DNA of 11,254 nt, from positions 1 through 11,254 of the forward strand of contig CAYNRQ010000035.1 in the NCBI GenBank assembly GCA_964399875.1, in the 5' to 3' direction. Positions 1 to 6,110 of the stretch are shown in pieces. The notes under the pieces were generated by a model. It saw only the letters and a list, made by a program, of their open reading frames with translations. It was not told where the DNA came from and did not search any database. This stretch comes from CAYNRQ01 sp964399875. Lineage in GTDB: Archaea > Aenigmatarchaeota > Aenigmatarchaeia > QMZP01. The translations under genes and the position numbers were made by a program. The number at the start of each line of letters is the position of its first letter. Positions within the stretch are counted from its first letter, which is position 1.

Positions 1-117
1 GTTAGCGATTGCCTTGTTTGGAACCACCGGTCAGAGACCGGTGGAATTCTGATTTCAACCAAAGGATGGGCGCATCAATCTGGTTCAACAGACATGCCGA
101 AGTCATGGGTGACATAG
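1..117 (+). other. possible 3' end of a gene entering from the left edge (undecided)
   Basis: Plus frame 1 is open from the first base to a TAG at 115-117 (38 codons), and plus frame 2 is open to a TGA at 50-52. On the minus strand an ATG at 115 opens a 37-codon frame that closes at 2-4. None has a recognisable motif, and the inverted repeat at 24-44 lies inside all three. One of the plus frames may be the C-terminus of a gene convergent with the lipoprotein gene, but the window does not show which. Confidence 0.2.
24..44. repeat. perfect 8-bp inverted repeat (hairpin)
   Basis: CCACCGGT at 24-31 and ACCGGTGG at 37-44 are exact reverse complements around a 5-nt loop (CAGAG). It lies about 90 bp beyond the stop codon of the minus-strand lipoprotein gene. 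A transcript from either strand could fold into a GC-rich hairpin there. No T-tract follows on either strand, so it is not a classical intrinsic terminator. It could be a 3'-end processing or stability element, or part of a gene cut off by the window edge. Confidence 0.5.
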
Positions 118-130
118 TGGCATGCTGATT

Positions 131-1246
131 TTAGCTAGGAACCAAATCAACCCATGTGGAATAGAAGTTCTGCATCTGGGCGTTGTCTGCCCATACTGCC
201 ACATGAAGCCTTGTGTGGGAGTTTACAGGAACATCAAGGGTAAAGCTTCTGGTAACAGCTCTTTCAATATCAAGATCAAACCCATCGCTTGTTTTCTGGT
301 CAAAGACAGTTTCATTTGTATCATCAAACGCAACCCATATTTTTGTGTTCTCTGATTTTGCAGACCCTATGTTCATAAGAGATACATTTATCATGTATGT
401 TATATTCTTTCCAAACTCTACCAGTCTGGTTGACCAATTAATATCAAAAAATGGTTTTGGGACAATATATCTGATTTTTGGCACCTCGCCCCTGTACTCT
501 TCAGGCATTTCCCCTATCTTCCAGTTCGCTCCTGTGGTCTCCAAATAACAGTATATCTTTCCATAAACATCCACATAGTGATCACCAACACCTTCTTCAC
601 AACGAACACCCACAGCTGTATGGTTTCTAAAAACAAGCAGCACAGCATCATAGCCCATATCATAAAGCAGGGCAGTGGCTAGTATTGCAGTATCCTCACA
701 GTCACCCCCATTATCAACCAGTGTTTCTAAAGGATACCGTGGGTAATCATCAAATCCTGTTGTGACATTATCCGATGTATAGGAAAGGCCTTGAACAAAG
801 CTTATTACAAGGTTTACTTTCTCCCAGTCATTATAGTTATTTTCATCAGCAGCGATCTCGAATACATTTAATAGATTGCTTATGAGTTCATCATCACCAG
901 GATCTGTTGCATAGAATGTATAGTCTATTGTTGGAAGCCTTTCCCTGTTCTTATAATATTCATAAAGTTGAACAGGAAACTGAGTTTCCCACACCCATAT
1001 ATTGTTTCCATAACTCCATTCATAATACCTGTCAATGTATCCCACAACAGGCATGTTGCAGTTCCTGCTTTCTGTGGAAGATGTACATTCACCCCCTGAG
1101 CTGCATGAATAGGTTGTTCTGTATCTGGTTCCGTTATTGCAATCTGACCATGGACCAGGTTTTGGGCATTCGCAACCGTGCCCATCAAATGTGCAACCAG
1201 AAACAAGAATCACAATCGCAAACAAAAGCAATATTTTGTATTTCAT
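131..1246 (-). CDS. lipoprotein with TSP1-like module and transglutaminase-like domain
   Basis: A 371-residue predicted surface lipoprotein. A basic N-terminus and hydrophobic stretch (residues 5-16) lead to a lipobox VSGC with Cys18, so lipid anchoring outside the membrane is expected. Residues 25-63 hold six cysteines (25, 27, 36, 48, 54, 63) around GPWSDCNNGTRYR, a layout that resembles a thrombospondin type 1 repeat. Residues about 140-245 look like a transglutaminase/papain-like fold: NGGDCEDTA (Cys183), RNHTAVGV (His209) and YLETTG (Glu236) would form the Cys-His-acidic triad. Residues about 268-369 are beta-rich and CARDB-like. Its ATG overlaps the NEMF stop as ATGA (1243-1246), so it is probably translationally coupled to NEMF. 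The substrate is unknown; it may be a protease or a crosslinker of surface proteins. The domain calls rest on motif recognition. Confidence 0.85.
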   Translation of the reverse strand: MKYKILLLFAIVILVSGCTFDGHGCECPKPGPWSDCNNGTRYRTTYSCSSGGECTSSTESRNCNMPVVGYIDRYYEWSYGNNIWVWETQFPVQLYEYYKNRERLPTIDYTFYATDPGDDELISNLLNVFEIAADENNYNDWEKVNLVISFVQGLSYTSDNVTTGFDDYPRYPLETLVDNGGDCEDTAILATALLYDMGYDAVLLVFRNHTAVGVRCEEGVGDHYVDVYGKIYCYLETTGANWKIGEMPEEYRGEVPKIRYIVPKPFFDINWSTRLVEFGKNITYMINVSLMNIGSAKSENTKIWVAFDDTNETVFDQKTSDGFDLDIERAVTRSFTLDVPVNSHTRLHVAVWADNAQMQNFYSTWVDLVPS

Positions 1247-3228
1247 TCAGACACACGCTCCACTATCTCTCCCATACCAGCTGGCACCAGGCTCTGGAAA
1301 TCCTCCAGAGGGACTTTCTCTATTAAAAACTTATCCTCAGGATTTGATTTAATAAGTATGCTGTTTTTAATGTTCTTTGATAGCTCCAGGGATCTTTTAA
1401 ACCCTGGCATTATTGTGACAAAGTAATCAGAATTTTTCCTTATAGCCATAACAGGCCCTGATATAACCTTTGCTTTCTGCTCTTCTCTGTCTATCTTCAC
1501 ACCAATAGCAAGCTTAACCTCTGTATCCCTGTACCATTCTCTTTCCCCATATATCATAAAGGAGCCCTTGGGCAGATGCTCACCTGATGGGGGGTTCTTG
1601 GATACCTGATCTGGTTTAACAGAATAAATATCTATTGTTCCCAGGCCTTTGCTCCATGCCTTGCAGTGGGCTGCTGCGAATTCTGCTGCCTCTTTTTTTG
1701 CATCATCAGAAATCTCCTTGCCCCCTGATTTTATCACAACAAACGCAGCTCCTGGTATGTCTGCATGAAAAACAAGATCATTGGATTCTGCCCTCTTCTT
1801 TATTATGTTCTCGTTCTGCGTTGCATTCTTTCCTGCTATCACAACAAAACCATCAGAGGATATAAACCACCTGTAAGTTTCATACCACCTTTTTTTTGGT
1901 TTTTTCCTGATAACAGGTTCCAGACTTTTTTTTATTCCCTCAACCCTTTCCGGAATCCTCTCAAATTCCTTTCCTGTTTTCCTGATTGCTTCTTCTGTTC
2001 TTTCTAGCTTTTCCCTTGCCCATTTGGAATCCTCAAAATACTTTGCAGCATTTTCTTTTGCATTCTTCCTTATGTCTATCTCTACGTCTTTACCTCCCAG
2101 ATTGAGAACAACTATACCATCACCTTCTCTTATCTCCTTAATGGCTTCTGTTTCCGGGGTTTTTTCTTCTTCTATCCTTTTTTTTATTTCATTCCAACCC
2201 AATCCCATGCCCCTTGCCTTTCTTATTCCAGACAAAACAGATTCCACTGTTGCATAATAATTGTATATTCTCTCGGCATTGTCTTTGGAATCTTTTTCTA
2301 TTCTTTTCCATTTCTCTCTGCCCTCTTCTTGTCTGGAAATTATTCTTTCCACCTTTTCCTTTTCCTCTTTTTCAGCATTTTTTATCTCCTCACCGGCTGT
2401 CTGTATCTGCTGGGCTGAAAAAAAATCATCAAGTGCTTCAGAGAAGTTTTTTGCTTCCTCGTGTTCTACTCCCTCATATATCTTCAGGGGAAACGGAGAA
2501 ACAACATCCTCATAAACACACGGATTTGGTTTTATTTTATCAAGGGATGTTATAGTTGTATGGATGTTGGATAATTCCTGAGCAGACAAATCCTTGCCCT
2601 GCCTGGAGCCATCTACAGAAGCTCTCTTGCAGACCTCATTTGCATAAACAGAACCAAAACCCAGTGCAGCCGCCAGAAAGGCTGCTATATTTTTTTCAGA
2701 CCTTCTTGCCAACCTGCTGAAATCATCATAACGCAATTCAAAAGGATTCTCCTGTGCAGGCGGATATCTGTATTTAGATTTTGGTACAATCTGCCTGTGT
2801 TTCCATCTCTGAATTTCCAGGGGCATTATTATGTTGTATGAACTGTCACAAAGGATAGCATTGCCTTTGGAAAAAAGCTCAAATATAAGGATATGATCAT
2901 CAGTGGATATCTCAACAATCCTGTCAAACCCGTGCTGTCTTATATTCCTTATTCGTTTTCCCATCAGATATTTCCTTAAGAACATGCAGAAGCTTGGCGG
3001 TTCAGCAGGCGTAACCTTTTTTCTTTTGGTTAAAAACAATTTGCTGTCATCAACATAGAGCCACACAGAGGCTGTCCCTGGGGAGAATATGTCTATTAAA
3101 AACTGTTTTGTTTTGGATGTTCCATACTGATAGATCTTTCTAAATATGCCATTAACAAGTATGCCTTTTATTTCCTTAATCAGAAATCTTATATCAAGAG
3201 ATGTTATCTCTTTTTTAGATTTGTTCAT
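1243..3228 (-). CDS. rqcH: NEMF/Rqc2/RqcH-family ribosome quality-control factor (NFACT protein)
   Basis: A 661-residue archaeal member of the NEMF/Rqc2/RqcH family. These proteins bind stalled 50S/60S subunits carrying peptidyl-tRNA and, in characterised bacteria and eukaryotes, recruit tRNAs to extend C-terminal tails. The NFACT-N region covers about 1-155, with the conserved Asp in SLDIRFL (Asp12) and the Asp-Arg pair in QHGFDRIVEI (Asp102-Arg103), which corresponds to the DR motif needed for tailing in homologues. A helix-hairpin-helix-like part follows (about 165-215). Charged coiled coils lie at about 275-345 and 385-440. The NFACT-R domain covers about 446-560 (KRWYETYRWF, SNDLVFHAD, NPPSGEHLPKGSF). 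A C-terminal tail with SGPVMAI and VTIMPGF resembles other archaeal members. The ATG at 3228 lies about 26 bp from a TATA box, which suggests a leaderless mRNA. It is followed by the coupled lipoprotein gene, an unexpected partner. Confidence 0.95.
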   Translation of the reverse strand: MNKSKKEITSLDIRFLIKEIKGILVNGIFRKIYQYGTSKTKQFLIDIFSPGTASVWLYVDDSKLFLTKRKKVTPAEPPSFCMFLRKYLMGKRIRNIRQHGFDRIVEISTDDHILIFELFSKGNAILCDSSYNIIMPLEIQRWKHRQIVPKSKYRYPPAQENPFELRYDDFSRLARRSEKNIAAFLAAALGFGSVYANEVCKRASVDGSRQGKDLSAQELSNIHTTITSLDKIKPNPCVYEDVVSPFPLKIYEGVEHEEAKNFSEALDDFFSAQQIQTAGEEIKNAEKEEKEKVERIISRQEEGREKWKRIEKDSKDNAERIYNYYATVESVLSGIRKARGMGLGWNEIKKRIEEEKTPETEAIKEIREGDGIVVLNLGGKDVEIDIRKNAKENAAKYFEDSKWAREKLERTEEAIRKTGKEFERIPERVEGIKKSLEPVIRKKPKKRWYETYRWFISSDGFVVIAGKNATQNENIIKKRAESNDLVFHADIPGAAFVVIKSGGKEISDDAKKEAAEFAAAHCKAWSKGLGTIDIYSVKPDQVSKNPPSGEHLPKGSFMIYGEREWYRDTEVKLAIGVKIDREEQKAKVISGPVMAIRKNSDYFVTIMPGFKRSLELSKNIKNSILIKSNPEDKFLIEKVPLEDFQSLVPAGMGEIVERVSE

Positions 3229-3249
3229 GATTTAAATTGGTAATGATTT

Positions 3250-3257
3250 TTTATAAA
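3250..3257. promoter_or_regulatory. palindromic TATA box probably shared by two divergent genes
   Basis: TTTATAAA is its own reverse complement. Its centre (3253.5) is 25.5 bp from the minus-strand start codon (A at 3228) and 26.5 bp from the plus-strand start codon (A at 3280). Archaeal TATA boxes are usually centred about 26 bp upstream of transcription starts, so both divergent transcripts would begin at or within a base or two of their ATGs. No better TATA-like element is visible in the 51-bp gap. Neither flank shows a clear purine-rich BRE. Confidence 0.65.
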
Positions 3258-3279
3258 CAAATACCGCCTATAGATAAAT

Positions 3280-3816
3280 ATGGTGAAAAAGAGGCTGGTG
3301 GAATATGCTGAAAAATGCCTTAAAAAGAAATATTCTGTTGAAACAATAAGAAAACAGCTTGTTGCAAAGGGCTGGAAGGATGAAGATGTTATAGATGCGA
3401 TCAATGTGGCACAGGGACTGGAGCCAGTAATCAGAAAACCAAGAATAGGATTGTGGATCACTGTCACAGGTTCACTCATCATAATAATGGAACCTTTAAT
3501 AACTATCATATCAGGTTTTTTTGAATCACTTATTAATCTGACTAACATACCTGCTGCCAGAGGGTTCGCAGGAAATTTCAGTGCAGATGAAATATTTAAA
3601 ATATTTGAGAATTCAGCAGATGCCATGATTATTGGCCTTGTATTAGGCATTCTTATAATGGCCTTTTCATACTTTGGTCATCACACAGGTGAGACCAAGA
3701 AAGCATGTACTCTGATTATAGGAATATCTGTTATAAGCATTTTCACAGTGAGCGGGTACTTTATAGGCGCTGTCTTATGCATAATAGGCGGTTTTATCTC
3801 CTACAGGCTAAAATAA
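3280..3816 (+). CDS. small multi-pass membrane protein with N-terminal helical module
   Basis: A 178-residue protein of unknown function. Residues 1-45 are a soluble, basic helical module containing YSVETIRKQLVAKGWKDEDV, a pattern often found at the N-terminus of archaeal (notably DPANN) membrane proteins and UBA-like in appearance. Hydrophobic segments follow at about 56-81, 114-134, 142-158 and 159-176, giving three or four membrane spans, with an exposed loop at about 82-112. No catalytic motif is visible. It is transcribed divergently from NEMF from the same 51-bp gap, and the ATG at 3280 fits leaderless transcription from the shared TATA box. Regulation linked to NEMF is possible but unproven. 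The coding call is well supported; the function is not. Confidence 0.85.
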   Translation: MVKKRLVEYAEKCLKKKYSVETIRKQLVAKGWKDEDVIDAINVAQGLEPVIRKPRIGLWITVTGSLIIIMEPLITIISGFFESLINLTNIPAARGFAGNFSADEIFKIFENSADAMIIGLVLGILIMAFSYFGHHTGETKKACTLIIGISVISIFTVSGYFIGAVLCIIGGFISYRLK

Positions 3817-4140
3817 ATGTCACAGATTTTATCTCAAACGTTTAATTGCTTAGCCCAGAAGCAGGGGTTACATATTTGGCGCACCAATTGCAAAGAAACT
3901 AGAAGTCAGTCTTGCCCTGCTTTGAAAGCCATGCAAGCTTCCAGGCCATGTAGTGAAAAAGATATATAATCTTGGGTATGGAACAGATACACTATAAATG
4001 CATACAGAGCTTATCAAAATCGAGCTGCAACGGCCAAATTAAAGGCAGGGAAAGGCTCGAATCATATGCCGTGTTCATTCTATATTAACTTACGAAGTTA
4101 ATGAATAATTATTTTATTCTTGCTTATCCAACATACTTCT
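3817..4140 (+). other. 324-bp intergenic region with promoter motif and nested inverted repeats; candidate RNA
   Basis: No convincing protein gene is visible here. Three structured elements are: (1) AAGCAGGG (3859-3866) pairs perfectly with CCCTGCTT (3915-3922) and encloses a small TTGG-CGCA-CCAA hairpin at 3876-3887. (2) A strong archaeal promoter pattern lies at 3953-3970. (3) Downstream of its predicted start (about 3992), GCATA (4000-4004) pairs with TATGC (4065-4069), TCGAGC (4020-4025) pairs with GCTCGA (4055-4060), and GCC (4033-4035) pairs with GGC (4044-4046), giving a coaxial nested stem. No tRNA, SRP RNA, RNase P or clear C/D-box signature was recognised. A small structured RNA or a long regulated leader for the next gene are both possible. 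Confidence 0.35.
3953..3970 (+). promoter_or_regulatory. BRE/TATA-type archaeal promoter
   Basis: The purine-rich GTGAAAAAG (3953-3961), BRE-like, directly precedes TATATAA (3963-3969). This is among the best promoter matches in the window, and it predicts a transcription start near 3992. The next annotated start codon is about 150 bp downstream (4141), so it drives either an RNA in 3990-4080 or a long leader for the PRPP-synthetase gene. Confidence 0.5.
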
Positions 4141-5034
4141 ATGGATGTTATAGGTTCAGATCAATTCTCTGTCAAGCTCGCTGAAAGACTAGAGGCCGAT
4201 CACATAATGCTTGAAAGAAGAATGTTCCAAGACGGTGAGGTTTGCCCTCGGCTTTTGAGAAGCCCTGGCAATAAGGTTATTCTTGCTGAGAGGATGGGAT
4301 TGCCATTATACCCCAACAGGTATTTTACTGAGGTTTTTTTGACATTAAAAAACCTAAAGCACATGAGAGCAGAAAACATAACCATGGTGATGCCATATTT
4401 TATTTATTCAAGGCAGGACAAATCCTTCAGGCCCGGTGAACCGTTTTCTGCAAAGCATGTTTTGGATCTTTTTGGCGATATTGGCGTTTCCAGATTGTTT
4501 ACAGTGTCATGCCATATGGAAAGGTTCAAGGATAAGCTCACTGCTCCCATACCTGCATACAATGTGGATGGATACACTGTTTTGGGTGAACACCTAAGAA
4601 ATCTGAAACTAAATGACCCAGTTGTCACGTCTCCTAATTTCAGGTTTAACATGGCAGTGGAAAGGGTTGCAGCAATACTGGGAGCAAAACTATTCTTTGC
4701 TGAGAGAGGGAAAGCATACGATTTTAATGAGCAGGATGTGATCATAGTGAATGACATTATAAGCTCAGGTGACAAGATCATCAGGGCAGCAGAGGCCGCA
4801 GAAAGATTCAACTGCGGAAGGATAGTTGCTGCTGCTGTGCATGTTGTACATAAGGATGGAATAGAAAGGTTAAGAAAGTACGTGAGTAAAGTGATAGCAA
4901 CAGACACTATTGATACACCTGTTTCAGAGGCCTCGGTAATAGATAAGCTGGCAGAAGCAATAAGGGGAAAAGAAACACCGGCAGCAAACCCGGATATACC
5001 AAAGAACGCCGAGGGTGCCTTTTCATGGTTTTAG
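4141..5034 (+). CDS. divergent ribose-phosphate pyrophosphokinase (PRPP synthetase) homologue
   Basis: A 297-residue PRPP-synthetase homologue; the family transfers pyrophosphate from ATP to ribose 5-phosphate. Two type I PRTase-like halves are recognisable: MFQDGEVCPRL (28-38), PYFIYSRQDKSFRPGE (85-100) with the ATP-binding Arg-Gln-Asp, His125 in TVSCHMERF, and the PRPP-loop position IIVNDIISSGDKI (201-213). Several usually invariant positions differ: the loop is VNDIISSGDK where VDDIISTGGT is expected, SPD is SPN (164-166), and the catalytic flexible loop after LFFAERGK is about ten residues shorter than in the M. jannaschii enzyme as I recall it. The start at ATG 4141 is chosen because MDVIGSDQ matches the family's first strand. 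A TTG seven codons upstream (4120) is also open, but lies too close to AT-rich TATA-like sequence at 4104-4118. The length is normal for archaea. It could be active, regulatory or repurposed. Confidence 0.85.
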   Translation: MDVIGSDQFSVKLAERLEADHIMLERRMFQDGEVCPRLLRSPGNKVILAERMGLPLYPNRYFTEVFLTLKNLKHMRAENITMVMPYFIYSRQDKSFRPGEPFSAKHVLDLFGDIGVSRLFTVSCHMERFKDKLTAPIPAYNVDGYTVLGEHLRNLKLNDPVVTSPNFRFNMAVERVAAILGAKLFFAERGKAYDFNEQDVIIVNDIISSGDKIIRAAEAAERFNCGRIVAAAVHVVHKDGIERLRKYVSKVIATDTIDTPVSEASVIDKLAEAIRGKETPAANPDIPKNAEGAFSWF

Positions 5035-5037
5035 GAG
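5033..5037 (+). promoter_or_regulatory. Shine-Dalgarno site fixing the GT2 start
   Basis: AGGAG lies 5 nt before the ATG at 5043 and overlaps the stop codon of the upstream gene (5032-5034). It selects ATG 5043 over an in-frame ATG at 5025 that lies inside the upstream coding sequence and has no such site. Confidence 0.8.
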
Positions 5038-5042
5038 CACAT

Positions 5043-5729
5043 ATGATCTCTATTATTATCCCAACCTACAATGAGAAGGAAAACATAAAGAGGATTGTTC
5101 CAAGGATTTTTTCTGCTCTAGATAAAGCAAAGATTAAGGGGGAGGTTATAGTTGTGGATGACAATTCCCCTGACGGAACAGCTGAAGAAGCCGAGGCCCT
5201 GGGTAAGAGGTATCCTGTCAGGGTTTTAAAAAGGCCTGGCAAACTAGGTCTTAGCTCTGCTGTGCTGGACGGATTCAAGCTGGCCAAGGGGGAGATGCTT
5301 GGTGTTATGGATGCGGATCTGAGTCACCCACCCAAGAAGATCCCTGAGATGATCAAACGCCTGGAGTCAGGTTCCTGCGAGTTTGTACTGGGCTCCAGAC
5401 ATGTTAAGGGAGGCAAGATAGAGAACTGGCCCCTCAAAAGAAAGATAATATCCATGGGCGCCAAGATTCTTTCAAGGCCTTTAACAAATGTTAAGGATCC
5501 CATGTCAGGATTCTTTTTTCTCAGAAGAGATGTTTTGGAAAGGGGCAGGCTCAACCCAAAGGGATTTAAGATAGCCCTTGAGATAGTGGTAAAATGCAAA
5601 CCAAGGGTTGTGGAGGTTCCGATAACCTTTACTGATCGTGCTGCGGGAAAGAGCAAGATGGGCAGGAGCGAGATTGTCAATTACCTTATACACATTGCAA
5701 AACTGTATTCCTACAGGATAAGAGAATAG
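5043..5729 (+). CDS. dolichyl-phosphate mannosyltransferase-like GT2 enzyme (DPM1 type)
   Basis: A 228-residue soluble GT2 glycosyltransferase of the dolichol-phosphate mannose/glucose synthase type, expected to move a sugar from GDP-mannose or a similar donor to an isoprenoid phosphate on the cytoplasmic face. The order of motifs is typical: SIIIPTYNEKENI at the N-terminus, VVDDNSPDGT (37-46) for the nucleotide, VMDADLSHPP (88-97) with Asp90-Ala91-Asp92 for the metal, GSRHVKGG (117-124), and VKDPMSGFFFLRR (150-162). The protein ends in KSKMGRSEIVNYLIHIAKLY with no C-terminal membrane segments, as in the catalytic-only DPM1 form. It starts 8 bp after the PRPP-synthetase stop, in one operon. 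A linked role in lipid-carrier sugar supply for glycoproteins or glycolipids is inference; the exact sugar cannot be read from the sequence. Confidence 0.9.
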   Translation: MISIIIPTYNEKENIKRIVPRIFSALDKAKIKGEVIVVDDNSPDGTAEEAEALGKRYPVRVLKRPGKLGLSSAVLDGFKLAKGEMLGVMDADLSHPPKKIPEMIKRLESGSCEFVLGSRHVKGGKIENWPLKRKIISMGAKILSRPLTNVKDPMSGFFFLRRDVLERGRLNPKGFKIALEIVVKCKPRVVEVPITFTDRAAGKSKMGRSEIVNYLIHIAKLYSYRIRE

Positions 5730-5750
5730 GTCACTTGTGGGATTTTGGTG

Positions 5751-5766
5751 GGAAATGCTTAAATAC
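5751..5766 (+). promoter_or_regulatory. BRE/TATA promoter of the 95-residue orphan
   Basis: GGAAATG (5751-5757), BRE-like, is followed by TTAAATA (5759-5765) centred 25 bp upstream of the ATG at 5787, which fits leaderless transcription. It shows that the orphan starts a new transcript rather than extending the PRPP/GT2 operon. Confidence 0.65.
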
Positions 5767-5786
5767 TTTTTATTCAAACCAATAAT

Positions 5787-6074
5787 ATGGGATACCGGTA
5801 TCTAGTTCCACCAAGGATAGAATCGCTGAGCGCTCAGGAGGTAGAAGTATTGCTAAACTGCGCCATGGACCTTCCTGGGGTTTTTCCGGAGCTGAGCACT
5901 GATGTTATTTCTAATTATGTTTTGGTGGAAAAGGCCTATCTTAATTTTATGGAAAGATTAAACTGTTTTACCCAGGGAGAAAGAGAAGATGTATTAAGTG
6001 ACATCATGTATTCTGAGAACCCTGAATGGAAGAAAAAATATCCAGTAAAAGAGAGCGAGTATTCCATGATTTAA
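5787..6074 (+). CDS. 95-residue orphan protein upstream of gatD
   Basis: A small, probably all-helical, acidic soluble protein that I do not recognise. Visible features are an N-terminal VPPRIESLSAQEVEVLLNCA, a central amphipathic helix with YVLVEKAYLNFMERLNCF (44-61), and an acidic segment before a charged tail (WKKKYPVKESEY). Two cysteines (25, 60) do not form a metal-site pattern. It has no signal peptide and no membrane span. Its own TATA box is spaced for a leaderless mRNA starting at ATG 5787, and its stop lies 36 bp before gatD. It does not look like GatC, which the archaeal GatDE system does not use anyway. A helper role for gatDE is only a neighbourhood guess. Confidence 0.75.
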   Translation: MGYRYLVPPRIESLSAQEVEVLLNCAMDLPGVFPELSTDVISNYVLVEKAYLNFMERLNCFTQGEREDVLSDIMYSENPEWKKKYPVKESEYSMI

Positions 6075-6110
6075 TCTGACTTTTTAATTATTTAAGCCAA
6101 TATATATACT

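Noticed and set aside
907..1326. 139-residue plus-strand open frame opposite the lipoprotein and the NEMF end
   Set aside because: It is a shadow of two well-supported minus-strand genes, crossing their junction, with no domain signal.
4054..4063. tRNA T-loop-like GGCTCGAATC
   Set aside because: The required TTC is CTC, the flanks do not form a 5-bp T stem, and no acceptor, D or anticodon arms could be placed around it.
3978..4088. 36-codon open frame starting at ATG 3978
   Set aside because: The start lies upstream of the transcription start predicted from the TATA box at 3963-3969, there is no ribosome site, and the region shows nested inverted repeats instead.
4120..4140. TTG start seven codons upstream of the PRPP-synthetase ATG
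   Set aside because: The family's first beta strand begins at MDVIGSDQ (ATG 4141), no ribosome site precedes the TTG, and the AT-rich TATA-like sequence at 4104-4118 would be too close to it.
5025..5042. Upstream ATG for the GT2 enzyme
   Set aside because: It lies within the PRPP-synthetase gene; AGGAG at 5033-5037 and the canonical MISIIIPTYNE start support ATG 5043.
6099..6106. TATATATA as the gatD promoter
   Set aside because: It is only about 5-12 bp from the ATG at 6111. It would fit a start at Met7 (6129), but the N-terminal spacing to the VGD motif matches other GatD proteins from 6111.
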